Source: PFJX01 sp038215555 (GTDB lineage: Bacteria > Pseudomonadota > Gammaproteobacteria > Burkholderiales > Thiobacillaceae). From it: a stretch of DNA of 42,090 nt. The stretch covers positions 1 through 42,090 of the forward strand of contig JBBQQT010000012.1 of assembly GCA_038215555.1 (NCBI GenBank), given 5' to 3'. Below the pieces are notes generated by a model. It ran no database searches. It worked only from the letters and a program-made list of their open reading frames with translations, and was not told where the DNA came from. A program made the translations under genes and the position numbers. Shown here one piece after another: positions 14,406 to 22,887 of the stretch; the stretch's first letter is position 1; each line of letters begins with the position of its first letter.

Positions 14406-16958
14406 ATGAAACCCGGAACGCCGTTTGTCGTTGAAGTGAATCCCCGCATTCCACGCCGGTTGGCGCGCTTGACCGAGCTGGCCGACAACCTCTGGTACGG
14501 TTGGGATCGCCCCAGCCGTACCTTGTTTGCCCGGCTGCATCCCGGTCTGTGGGATGCGGTCAACCACAACCCGAAGGCGTTTCTGAAGCGGGTCGATGAA
14601 GAACGTCTGACCGAGGCGGCGGAAGACCATATCTTCCTCGGCAGCTACAACCGCGTGCTGTCGGCGTTCGATACCTATATGAGCGAGCCGCTGCGGCGCG
14701 ACATGCAGCTCGATCTGCATCCGGGCGATCTGATCGCCTACTTCTGCGCTGAATTCGGTTTTCATGAGAGTTTCCCGGTCTATTCCGGCGGTCTCGGCAT
14801 TCTGGCCGGTGATCACTGCAAGTCGGCCTCCGACATGCGCTTGCCGTTCATTGCGGTGGGCTTGCTGTATCGGCAGGGCTATTTCTTCCAGCACATCGAC
14901 AACGACGGCAACCAGATCGCGCATTACACCGATTCCGAGTTCGACGATCTGCCGGTGCATCCGGCCATGCACGAGGACGGTTCCGAAGTGCATGTCCAGA
15001 TCGAACTGCCGGGTCGGATGCTGGAAGTGAAGGTCTGGGAAGCGCATGTAGGCCATGTCCGCCTGTGTTTGCTGGATACCGATCTGCCGGCCAACAGCGT
15101 GGAAGATCGTTACATCACACACCAGCTCTACGGCGGTGACAAGCACACTCGGATTCAGCAGGAAATCGTGCTCGGCGTCGGTGGCATGCGCGCTTTGCAG
15201 GAACTCGGCGTCAAGCCGACCGCGTATCACATCAATGAGGGCCACGCCGCCTTCCTGGTGCTGGAACGGGTGCGGCGCAAGGTGAAAAATGGGCTGTCGT
15301 TTCATGCCGCGCTGGAGGTGGTGGCGGCGAATACCGTGTTCACCACGCATACGCCGGTGCCGGCCGGGCATGACCATTTCGGCGAAGACATGGTGTGGGA
15401 TTATTTCTCTCGCTGTTGCAACGATCTGGGCGTCAGTCGATCCGAATTCATGAGTCTCGGCGGCGCCGAGCATGGTCAGGACTTCAACATGACCAAGCTG
15501 GCGCTGCACGGGTCGCGGCATCACAACGGCGTTTCCCGGATTCATGGTCAGGTGTCCTCGCACATCCTGTCCGACATGTGGCCGCAACTGACGCCAAATG
15601 ATTCGCCGATGGGTTACATCACCAATGGCGTCCATGTGTCCACCTTCCTGGCACAGGAATGGCAAGACCTGTTCGATAACAAACTGGGTTACGAATGGCG
15701 GCGGCGGTTGGCGGATATCGAATTCTGGCAGAAGGTGGAAACGATTCCGGATCACCAGTTCTGGTCGGTGCATCAGGCCTTGAAGACCCAGATGCTGCAC
15801 AGCCTGCACCATCGCATCACGCAGCAGCATCTGCGCAACCACGGTTCCGAGGCGCACCTTGAACGGATGCTGAAGTTTGCCAATCCGCTCGATCCGAATG
15901 TGCTGACCATCGGCTTCGCGCGCCGCTTCGCGACCTACAAGCGCGCCACCCTGATGTTCGAAAACATGGACTGGATGCGCCAGATCATCAACGATGCCGA
16001 TCGACCGGTGCTGTTCATCTTCGCTGGCAAAGCCCACCCGGCCGACAAGCCGGGCCAGGAACTGATTCGCCGGATTCATGAAATCTCGCGCTGGCCGGAG
16101 TTCGAGGGCAAGTTGCTGATGGTCGAAGGCTATGACCTGGGTTTTGCTCGTCGCTTGGTTTCCGGCTGTGATGTCTGGCTGAACAACCCGATTTATCCGC
16201 TGGAAGCCTCCGGCACCTCCGGCATGAAGGCGGCGATGAATGGCGTGCTGAATCTGTCGGTCACCGATGGCTGGTGGGAAGAGGGCTACGACGGTCACAA
16301 CGGCTGGGCGATCAAGCCGGCGCCGGAAAACTACGACGAAGCGCGGCGCAATCGGGAAGACAGCAAGACCTTGTATGAGTTGCTGCAAGATCAGGTCATG
16401 CCGATGTATTACCGGCGCAATGAACTCGGCTTTTCGGCAGAGTGGGTGAAGATGGCCAAGTGTTCGATCACCACCTTGTTGCCGCGCTTCAACTCAACTC
16501 GCATGGTTACCGAGTACGTCAACAAGTTCTACGGACCGGCTTCGCGCCAATGGCGGCGCTTTTCGGAAGGCGGCTTCGCCGCGGCACAAAGTTTGGCGGC
16601 CTGGAAAACCAAGGTGCGTCGGGCTTGGGGCGGCGTTTCGGTGAATCGCGTGGAAGAGCCGCTGAAGCGTATTACCTATGGCGAAAGCATCGAACTCAAG
16701 GTGGCGGTCAACCTGAATGGCCTTTCGCCGGAGGATGTTCGGGTCGAAGTACTGGTCGGCCGTGCCTCCAAGCAGGGCCAGGACAAGGATGTGCAGGCCG
16801 TGGCGATGCAGGCGGTCTCGGGAACCGATTCCGAATGTCTGTTCCAACTCGAATTGACTCCTGAACTATGCGGCAAGCTGCTGTACCGGGTGCGCATCTA
16901 TCCACACCACACCCTGCTGACGCACCCGTTTGAAACCGGCTTGATGATCTGGCTTTGA
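14406..16958 (+). CDS. glgP: Alpha-glucan (glycogen/maltodextrin) phosphorylase, GT35
   Basis: The 850-residue cytosolic enzyme releases glucose-1-phosphate from alpha-1,4-glucans with pyridoxal phosphate. The N-terminal ~100 residues (NPRIPRRLARLTELADNLWYGWD) are the DUF3417 domain that marks the long bacterial/archaeal phosphorylase subtype rather than the E. coli MalP/GlgP subtype. Other landmarks are PVYSGGLGILAGDHCKSASD, HINEGHAAFL and the PLP site EASGTSGMKAAMNG with Lys608. A ~100-residue C-terminal extension ends in LLTHPFETGLMIWL. The ATG follows GAGGAAGCC. No glycogen synthase or branching enzyme is nearby. The crcB and DUF190 genes follow closely. Confidence 0.95.
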   Translation: MKPGTPFVVEVNPRIPRRLARLTELADNLWYGWDRPSRTLFARLHPGLWDAVNHNPKAFLKRVDEERLTEAAEDHIFLGSYNRVLSAFDTYMSEPLRRDMQLDLHPGDLIAYFCAEFGFHESFPVYSGGLGILAGDHCKSASDMRLPFIAVGLLYRQGYFFQHIDNDGNQIAHYTDSEFDDLPVHPAMHEDGSEVHVQIELPGRMLEVKVWEAHVGHVRLCLLDTDLPANSVEDRYITHQLYGGDKHTRIQQEIVLGVGGMRALQELGVKPTAYHINEGHAAFLVLERVRRKVKNGLSFHAALEVVAANTVFTTHTPVPAGHDHFGEDMVWDYFSRCCNDLGVSRSEFMSLGGAEHGQDFNMTKLALHGSRHHNGVSRIHGQVSSHILSDMWPQLTPNDSPMGYITNGVHVSTFLAQEWQDLFDNKLGYEWRRRLADIEFWQKVETIPDHQFWSVHQALKTQMLHSLHHRITQQHLRNHGSEAHLERMLKFANPLDPNVLTIGFARRFATYKRATLMFENMDWMRQIINDADRPVLFIFAGKAHPADKPGQELIRRIHEISRWPEFEGKLLMVEGYDLGFARRLVSGCDVWLNNPIYPLEASGTSGMKAAMNGVLNLSVTDGWWEEGYDGHNGWAIKPAPENYDEARRNREDSKTLYELLQDQVMPMYYRRNELGFSAEWVKMAKCSITTLLPRFNSTRMVTEYVNKFYGPASRQWRRFSEGGFAAAQSLAAWKTKVRRAWGGVSVNRVEEPLKRITYGESIELKVAVNLNGLSPEDVRVEVLVGRASKQGQDKDVQAVAMQAVSGTDSECLFQLELTPELCGKLLYRVRIYPHHTLLTHPFETGLMIWL

Positions 16959-16974
16959 CGTTCATTTTTGAAAC

Positions 16975-17370
16975 TTGCGCGGCGAGCTGGGTGTGACTTC
17001 CTTGCTGGCGATCGGATTCGGTGCCGCGTTTGGCGCCTGGCTGCGCTGGGGCCTGGGCTTGTGGCTCAATCCAGTGTTTCCGACGCTGCCTTACGGCACG
17101 CTGGCGGCCAACCTGCTTGGCGGTTATCTGGTCGGCATCACGATTGCCTACTTCGTGCAGCATCCCGGCTTGCCGCCGGAATGGCGATTGTTTGCGATTA
17201 CCGGCGTTCTCGGCGGGCTGACCACGTTTTCCACCTTCTCCGCCGAGGTCTTCACGCTGATCAGCCGCAACCAACTCGGCTGGGCATTCGCCGCCGCATC
17301 GGCGCATCTGTTCGGCTCGTTGGCGATGACCGGCCTGGGTGTCTGGACGTTCAAACTGTTGCGGGGTTAA
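16975..17370 (+). CDS. crcB: CrcB/Fluc-type fluoride channel
   Basis: The ~131-residue protein has four hydrophobic segments. It carries the Fluc signatures GAAFGAWLRWGLG, YGTLAANLLGGYLVG and GGLTTFSTFSAEV, the last including the Phe-box and the central Thr/Ser region of the channel. Fluc channels export fluoride as antiparallel dimers. The frame opens with TTG at 16975; a GTG at 16993 (VTSLLAIGFGAAF) is an equally good start and neither has a convincing ribosome-binding site. It lies 16 bases after glgP, so there is no room for a fluoride riboswitch. The DUF190 gene follows after 6 bases. Confidence 0.93.
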   Translation: MRGELGVTSLLAIGFGAAFGAWLRWGLGLWLNPVFPTLPYGTLAANLLGGYLVGITIAYFVQHPGLPPEWRLFAITGVLGGLTTFSTFSAEVFTLISRNQLGWAFAAASAHLFGSLAMTGLGVWTFKLLRG

Positions 17371-17376
17371 GCCGAC

Positions 17377-17694
17377 ATGCAGGCGATTTGTATTCGATTT
17401 TTTGCCGAGGAAGGCAGCAAGCACGCGCATCGATTGCTGCATGAATGGTTGTTCGAGCAAGCGCGTGAACTCGGCATTCCAGGCGGCACTGCGTATCGCG
17501 CGGCAGCCGGCTATGGCCGACATGGCATGCAGCAAGACACCTTCTTCGAACTCGCCGGCAAGTTGCCGGAAAGCATTGAGTTCGTGGCTGATGAAAGCCG
17601 CATCGCCGCGCTGCTTGCACGCATCAGCGCGGCCGGTTTGAAGCTGGTTTATGTCACGCATCCAGTCCACATCGGGCTGACCGGCGGCGACTGA
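17377..17694 (+). CDS. DUF190 family protein
   Basis: The 105-residue soluble protein belongs to DUF190 (seen from CIRFFAEEGSKHAHRLLHEW, AAAGYGRHG and YVTHPVHIG), a ferredoxin-like fold related to PII signalling proteins. Members are often encoded beside crcB, as here (6-base gap), suggesting a link with fluoride or anion homeostasis. The molecular role is unknown. The position is consistent with co-translation with crcB. Confidence 0.9.
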   Translation: MQAICIRFFAEEGSKHAHRLLHEWLFEQARELGIPGGTAYRAAAGYGRHGMQQDTFFELAGKLPESIEFVADESRIAALLARISAAGLKLVYVTHPVHIGLTGGD

Positions 17695-17817
17695 GTGTCC
17701 GCTGCTGTCGCTGCTCCGCCGAGGAGGAATCAAGGTTAAAAACATCAGGGCTATTTCGCGTTGGAGAGGCAAACGGATACGATGCACGCCCTTTCTCGCC
17801 AGACACGGGTTCCAGTC

Positions 17818-20556
17818 ATGAAGTGGCTCAGAAATTTATTCAGTCGGCCTGCCGAAAAACCTGCCGCAGCAGTTAACAAATCAAGCATTGCGCCGAGCTC
17901 GACTCGTCATCCGGTTACCAAGCTGGAATCGCCAGGCGTGCCGGCGCCGCAGGCCTCGGACTTGCCGCAAGCCTGGGTTGATGCAATCTGTCAGGTATCG
18001 GACAAAACACTGGCGCTCGGTTGGCTGACGCAATTCAACGATGCAGCCGGGCTGGGACAGGTGGCGATTCGTGCGCGCAGCGCCGAGACGCGTTTTGCCG
18101 CGGTGCAGCGCATCGAATCGAATGCGCTGCTGGAGTCGGTTGCTCAAGCCAGTCGAGACAAGGACAAGCGGGTCTATCGTTATTGCGCCGATCTGCTGAA
18201 GAAACGCCGTCAGGCCGAGGTGGATGCGCGCCGCGCCGAGGCAATCAGCGATGAGTTGCACCGCCTGCTGGCCGCAGCGCCGTTGCCTAACACGCGACTG
18301 CTTGATTTGAACAAGGAACTCGGTGGACTGGCCGATGCTGGCGAGCCAGGGCAGGCTTGCCAAGCGTTGATGCAACAGGCGTTGGCGCAATTGCACCAGG
18401 AGTCCGAGGCGCTGCGTGATCTGCATGCGCAACACAAATTGGCCATCGCGTTGGCCGCTGAGTGTGTTCAGACTGAAGGTGGTCAGATCAAGGCTGCGTG
18501 CCCGGAATGGCCGTGGAGCGAGGTGCTGGCGGATTGGCATGATCGAGCTGCAAGCCTGCGTCAGGCTTATGCCAATCTGCCATCCTGGTTGGTGGATCAA
18601 ACCGCCGCGCGGGGATTGGGTGCATCGTTGGGCGAGATCGAAGCCCGACTTGCCAGCCTTGCCGAGGTATCTGAACGTGTGCTGGCGTGCGAGCAGTGGC
18701 TGGGCGAACTTGAAGCCGGCAATCAGCCAATGACCGATGCGGTCGCGCTATGGTCGGCCATGGCCAAACCGGATAACACACAGTTGTGTGCCGCGTTGGA
18801 AGTGCGCTGGCAGGTGCTCAAGCCGAGTCCGGTGGTGGCCGAGCCTGTCGAGTCAGCGCTTGAAGCACCGCATGAAGCACCGCATGAATCTGCTATTGAA
18901 GCCGCTGCTGACGAGATCAAGCCGGTGATCAACGAACCCGCTAAACCGTTACCGCGTCAGCCGCGATTTGATCCGGAAGCCGTGGCCAAGTTGATGCATC
19001 AACTCGAGCAGGCGATTGCTGAGGGGCATCTGGTTGATGCCGATTCAGCCGCCAAGCAGATCAAAACCAGACTGGCCGGCAACAGCTTGCATGGCGAGTT
19101 GGAGTCGCTTCTGCACCGTCTGCATGCGGAGCTGGAAAGGTTGCGCGGCTGGGCGCGCTGGGGAACCGCACAAGCGCGCGAGAAGTTGATTGAAGATGCG
19201 CAGGCTTTGTTGAGTGGTGAACAGGAAGTTGAAACTCTGGCAGTCGCCATTTCGGCACTGCGTGAGGCATGGAAGCGCTTGAACGCGCACGCCGCGGCGC
19301 CGAAAGCACAGTGGGAAAGCTTCGATGCGTTGCTGGAACAAGCCTATTTACCGGTTGCTGCGCATCGCGCTGAACAGGCGATTCTTCACGCTGAAGCACG
19401 CGCGGTGCGCGAGGCGTTGTGCGCTGAGTGGGAAACCAATCTGGCAGGCATTGATTGGCCGCAGGCGGACTTCAAAGCAATCGAGGCTCGCCGGGCCGAG
19501 ATCATCAAGCAATGGCATGCCGCGCCGCAGGTCAGCTTTCGCGACGAGCGAATGCTGCGCAAACGTTTCGACGGCTTGATCGGCGGCATTGATCAACAAC
19601 TCGATGCCGCCCGCGCGGCTGAATATTCTCGCCGCGAGCATCTGATTGCCGCCGCGCAAGCGCTGCAAGAACAGCCCGATTTGCGCCAGGCGATGGCCGA
19701 GGCCAAGACCTTGCAGCAGCGCTGGAGCAAAGAGGGAACGCCGGTACGGCTCAAGCGCAACGATGATCAGAAGCAGTGGCAACGCTTCCGCACCGCCTGC
19801 AACCTGGTGTTTGAACGACTCGATGTGCAGCGCGCCGAACAAATTGCGCAACGCCAGGAGCAGACGCAGGCGCGGCGGGTGCAGCTGGATCGATTTTCGG
19901 CCAGCCTGGAAGGCGCCGATGTCGAAACGGTCAAACGCGCCCTGAGCGAGTTTCGCGCCACCTGGGGCACCAGCCGACAGGCCGCGCGCGAAGCGGACGA
20001 CGGCCTGGAAACGCGTGCCCGAGATTTGCAGCAGCAAGCGCAGCTGCGGCTGGATCAGGTGCGCCAGGAAAAACACCGGGCGCGTTTTGCGCTGTTGGCG
20101 CAGAAAGCGGCGCTTGCACAACGTGTCGAAATGGCGGCGCTCTCCGGCCATCGGCTGGAAGCGGTGCTGGCCGAGGCGCAACAGGCCTGGGATGCGCTGG
20201 CGCGTTTGCCCGGCGCGAGCGAGTCGTTGCTTGCCCAGCGTTTCGCTGCCGCAACGCGTGCTACCGAGTCGGAGCTTTCTGCCGGCCGAAACACGCGCAA
20301 AGACTTGTTGCTTGACCTTGAGATCAGCCTTGGCCTGCCCTCGCCGGAGCCGTTTGCGACGGCGCGGCGCGAACGCCAGCTTGGCCGCTTGCAGAACCGC
20401 TTCGGCGCTGCCGCCGAGGTGCAACTGGAACCGGAAGCATTGTTGGTCAGCTGCTACGCCATGCCGGCGACTTCAGATGCGTTGGATGAGCAGCGGCTCG
20501 CGGCAGTGGCGCAGAAACTGGCGCAGCAGGCTGAACCGCTGGCGGCTGCGGCGTGA
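17818..20556 (+). CDS. Large DUF349 domain protein
   Basis: The ~912-residue, Ala/Gln/Glu/Arg-rich, mostly helical protein contains several DUF349-type units with the pattern W-x3-G/A...R. Examples are ALREAWKRLNAHAAAPKAQWESFD, LQQRWSKEGTPVRLKRNDDQ with QKQWQRFRTACNLVFERL, and FRATWGTSRQAAREADD. The family is cytosolic, probably coiled-coil, and of unknown function. A Pro/Glu-rich linker near residues 345-385 includes a perfect 12-base tandem repeat (18861-18884) giving EAPHEAPHE. The ATG at 17818 (MKWLRNLFSRP) is preferred; the ATG at 17782 and TTG at 17761 only prepend an atypical leader. It is convergent with the response-regulator gene across 25 bases. Confidence 0.85.
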   Translation: MKWLRNLFSRPAEKPAAAVNKSSIAPSSTRHPVTKLESPGVPAPQASDLPQAWVDAICQVSDKTLALGWLTQFNDAAGLGQVAIRARSAETRFAAVQRIESNALLESVAQASRDKDKRVYRYCADLLKKRRQAEVDARRAEAISDELHRLLAAAPLPNTRLLDLNKELGGLADAGEPGQACQALMQQALAQLHQESEALRDLHAQHKLAIALAAECVQTEGGQIKAACPEWPWSEVLADWHDRAASLRQAYANLPSWLVDQTAARGLGASLGEIEARLASLAEVSERVLACEQWLGELEAGNQPMTDAVALWSAMAKPDNTQLCAALEVRWQVLKPSPVVAEPVESALEAPHEAPHESAIEAAADEIKPVINEPAKPLPRQPRFDPEAVAKLMHQLEQAIAEGHLVDADSAAKQIKTRLAGNSLHGELESLLHRLHAELERLRGWARWGTAQAREKLIEDAQALLSGEQEVETLAVAISALREAWKRLNAHAAAPKAQWESFDALLEQAYLPVAAHRAEQAILHAEARAVREALCAEWETNLAGIDWPQADFKAIEARRAEIIKQWHAAPQVSFRDERMLRKRFDGLIGGIDQQLDAARAAEYSRREHLIAAAQALQEQPDLRQAMAEAKTLQQRWSKEGTPVRLKRNDDQKQWQRFRTACNLVFERLDVQRAEQIAQRQEQTQARRVQLDRFSASLEGADVETVKRALSEFRATWGTSRQAAREADDGLETRARDLQQQAQLRLDQVRQEKHRARFALLAQKAALAQRVEMAALSGHRLEAVLAEAQQAWDALARLPGASESLLAQRFAAATRATESELSAGRNTRKDLLLDLEISLGLPSPEPFATARRERQLGRLQNRFGAAAEVQLEPEALLVSCYAMPATSDALDEQRLAAVAQKLAQQAEPLAAAA

Positions 20557-20581
20557 CGTCGGACTGACGGCTTGCGAAGTC

Positions 20582-21118
20582 TCAAGCCGGGTTGCGGCGA
20601 GGCACGCGGTTTTCATCCAGCAACTGTTCGATGCGGCTGAACAGGTCGTAGCGGGTGAACGGTTTTTTCATGAAGTCATCGGCACCGATGCGCTTGACGT
20701 AGATCTGTTCGGTGGCTTGTTCATTTGCGCTCATCATGATCACCGGTACCTGGCCTACCTCAGGGTCGCGCCGCAGATGCCGCAACGCGGCAAAACCGCA
20801 CATGCCGGGCAGAATCACATCGAGCATGACCAGATCCGGGTGTTCTGACCGGGCCATCCGGAGTCCGCGTTCTGCACTGCCGGCCAGCAGCGGGACGTAA
20901 CCTGCGGACCTGAAGAGCTTGCCCAGGTAGGTCAAGACTCTGGGCGAATCATCGATGATCAGCACGCGGATGCCTTGACGAGCATTGATGCGTGGGCGTT
21001 TGCGGCGGTTCTCTGGCAGCGTGGTGTGTTCCTCTGCATTGCTTGCAACGGCGGGCGCTTCTTTCTGCTTCTCTGGCGGTCTGTGCAGGACTTCCTGCAA
21101 CTGATGGATCAATTTCAT
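20582..21118 (-). CDS. Stand-alone response regulator receiver protein
   Basis: The 178-residue protein has one REC domain (residues 50-170) with the acidic pair Asp56-Asp57, phosphoacceptor Asp100 (LVMLDVILPG), Ser130 and Lys152 (MKKPF). No output domain is attached. It would act through protein contacts, as CheY/PilH-type proteins do. A ~48-residue basic, Pro-rich leader precedes the domain and is unusual for a CheY-like protein. The start is supported by AGGAG before the ATG. No histidine kinase is adjacent; ppx lies upstream, so its partner is unknown. Confidence 0.92.
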   Translation of the reverse strand: MKLIHQLQEVLHRPPEKQKEAPAVASNAEEHTTLPENRRKRPRINARQGIRVLIIDDSPRVLTYLGKLFRSAGYVPLLAGSAERGLRMARSEHPDLVMLDVILPGMCGFAALRHLRRDPEVGQVPVIMMSANEQATEQIYVKRIGADDFMKKPFTRYDLFSRIEQLLDENRVPRRNPA

Positions 21119-21313
21119 GTACTACTCCTGATTTGAGCAGGGTAGTCCGTTCCTGCTTTTTATGGGTGCTTTCTATGGATACTTTCCAATGCTGCTGACG
21201 TCTTGTAATGACTCGTCAATCGTGAGTGCTTCTGACATTTTTATTCTAGTTAATTCTGTTTTGCTGACGAGAAAATGGTTTTGGAAACTGCGGCCTGAGT
21301 CAGGTTTCATGAC
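21119..21313. other. AT-rich intergenic region between ppx and the response regulator
   Basis: It probably holds the response-regulator promoter. A TGAGTCA/TGACTCA inverted repeat (21296-21302 and 21310-21316) spans the ppx stop codon. No T tract follows, so it is not a convincing terminator. No open frame of interest is present. Confidence 0.4.
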
Positions 21314-22807
21314 TCAATCTGTCTGCAATTGCTCCAACCGAAAGTCGGGGCCGACTTCGCGCCAGGCTTTGAGTTCGTCGTCGAGCGCGGCCTGGGTCAG
21401 CAGGTTTGCTTTCAGCCAGGCCGCGGGAAGGTGCAACTGGCATGCACCGTTGTCGCACGCGAGTTGCATTTTTGGCAGGCTCGGGTTGTTGCGGCCGCTG
21501 TTGAACAGCACGGCCAGGCGTAGGCAGAGGATCAGCGGCCAATTTGGATCAGCGGGGAAAAAACCCAGCTTGCCGAGGCCGCCGCGACTGGCGCGCACCA
21601 GTGCCGCGAGGCGGCTCTGGTCGCGCCGCGAGAAGCCCGGCATGTCGGCGTTTTCCAGGATGTAGGCGCCATGTTTATGGAAGCCGGAGTGGGCGATGGA
21701 AATGCCGATTTCGTGCAGCAGCGCGGCCCAGTTCAAGGCGCGCAGGGCTTCTTCATCGATCCGGGGTTGCGGGTTTTTCGCCAGTGCCGTCGCCAACAAG
21801 GCGACGCGGCCGGCCTGCTTGATATCGACGTGGTAACGCCGTTGGAACTGGCCGACGCTGATGTCGCGCATGTCCTGGTCATGCACTCGGCCGAGCAGAT
21901 CCCACAGAATGCCTTCCCGCATCGCACCCTGTGCGACGTCCATATGATCGATACCGAGTTCTTCAAACAGTGCCAGCATGATCGCCATGCCGCCTGCCAG
22001 CACCGGGCGCCGGTCTGGTTTCAGGCCGGGCAGGTCGAGCTTGTTGACCTGTCCCGCCTTGGTCAGGCGGTCGCGCAGCCAGCGCAGGCCGTTCAGCGTG
22101 ATGGCGCCATCGGAATGGTTGTTCAAGCGGCAGATTTCGCCCAGCGCGCGCGCCGTGCCGGATGAGCCCACCGCTTCCTGCCAGACTTGCGTCGTGCTGC
22201 TGTTGCGGAACGGGCTGGCAACCAGCTGGATTTCGACCCGTGCGGCGATATCTGCGCTGTCCATCGCCTGTTTGCTGACGACGCCATCAGCGAAGAATTG
22301 CTTGCTGAAAACCACGCAGCCCATGCGCAGGCTTTCGCGTTCCTGCGCTTCGTAGCCGGTGCCGATGATGCATTCGGTGGAGCCGCCGCCGATGTCGACG
22401 ACCAGACGTGGCGTTTGCGTCAGCGGCAGGCTGTGCGAGACGCCGAGATAGATCAGGCGGGCCTCCTCGCGACCGGCGACGATTTCAATTTCGAAACCGA
22501 GCGCCGCCTGTGCTTTGGCGAGAAAATCGGCTGAATTCTTCGCGACACGCAAGGCGGAAGTACCCACCGCCCGCACCGCGCCGGCCGGCATGCCTTGCAA
22601 GCGCTCGCCGATGCGCGCCAGACAATCCAATGCGCGCCGCTGCGAGGCGGCGTCGAGTCGTTTGGTCGCGGTGAGGCCGCTGGCGAGACGGACCGGCTCC
22701 TTGATCGAGTCGAGGTAGAACAGTTGCTCGCCTTCGACACGGCCTACCTGCATATGAAAGGAGTTGGAGCCGAGGTCGATTGCGGCGAGGGTTTCGTATT
22801 CCTGCAT
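21314..22807 (-). CDS. ppx: Exopolyphosphatase / guanosine pentaphosphate phosphatase family protein
   Basis: The 497-residue ASKHA-fold phosphatase opens with AAIDLGSNSFHMQVGRVEG and carries the second phosphate loop VVDIGGGSTECIIG. A C-terminal HD-like/helical domain follows (LHEIGISIAHSGFHKHGAYI, then FSRRDQSRLAALVR). Ppx hydrolyses polyphosphate processively and GppA converts pppGpp to ppGpp. Sequence alone does not separate them, although the length is typical of both. No polyphosphate kinase (ppk) lies in the window. The ATG at 22807 has no obvious ribosome-binding site, and a GC-rich hairpin sits just upstream. Confidence 0.92.
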   Translation of the reverse strand: MQEYETLAAIDLGSNSFHMQVGRVEGEQLFYLDSIKEPVRLASGLTATKRLDAASQRRALDCLARIGERLQGMPAGAVRAVGTSALRVAKNSADFLAKAQAALGFEIEIVAGREEARLIYLGVSHSLPLTQTPRLVVDIGGGSTECIIGTGYEAQERESLRMGCVVFSKQFFADGVVSKQAMDSADIAARVEIQLVASPFRNSSTTQVWQEAVGSSGTARALGEICRLNNHSDGAITLNGLRWLRDRLTKAGQVNKLDLPGLKPDRRPVLAGGMAIMLALFEELGIDHMDVAQGAMREGILWDLLGRVHDQDMRDISVGQFQRRYHVDIKQAGRVALLATALAKNPQPRIDEEALRALNWAALLHEIGISIAHSGFHKHGAYILENADMPGFSRRDQSRLAALVRASRGGLGKLGFFPADPNWPLILCLRLAVLFNSGRNNPSLPKMQLACDNGACQLHLPAAWLKANLLTQAALDDELKAWREVGPDFRLEQLQTD

Positions 22808-22817
22808 GGCTAATTGA

Positions 22818-22839
22818 AAGGGCGCGTAAACGCGCCCTT
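22818..22839 (-). terminator. Hairpin between the chemoreceptor gene and ppx
   Basis: A perfect 9-bp stem AAGGGCGCG/CGCGCCCTT with a four-base loop lies 49 bases after the chemoreceptor stop and 11 bases before the ppx start. The T tract is weak (TTTCAATTA). It may terminate chemoreceptor transcripts or hinder ppx translation. Confidence 0.5.
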
Positions 22840-22887
22840 ATATCGGATGAACGTGTCTGGATTATGACATCCAGAGGCAAGCGTTTA

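Noticed and set aside
14349..16388. A 679-codon open frame on the minus strand opposite glgP
   Set aside because: It is antisense to a full-length, motif-complete phosphorylase. It has no recognisable domain, is Arg/His/Gln-rich, and follows from the GC-rich third-position bias of glgP. It is a shadow frame.
16942..16992. A fluoride riboswitch before crcB
   Set aside because: Only 16 bases separate glgP and the crcB frame, and no pseudoknot-like element is visible in the glgP end.
18861..18884. The 12-base tandem repeat in the DUF349 gene as a phase-variation site
   Set aside because: Its unit is a multiple of three, so copy changes would only alter linker length (EAPH units) and not switch the frame.
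19348..20424. A 358-codon minus-strand frame opposite the DUF349 gene
   Set aside because: No homology pattern or ribosome-binding site; it mirrors codon bias in a helical, Ala/Arg-rich protein.
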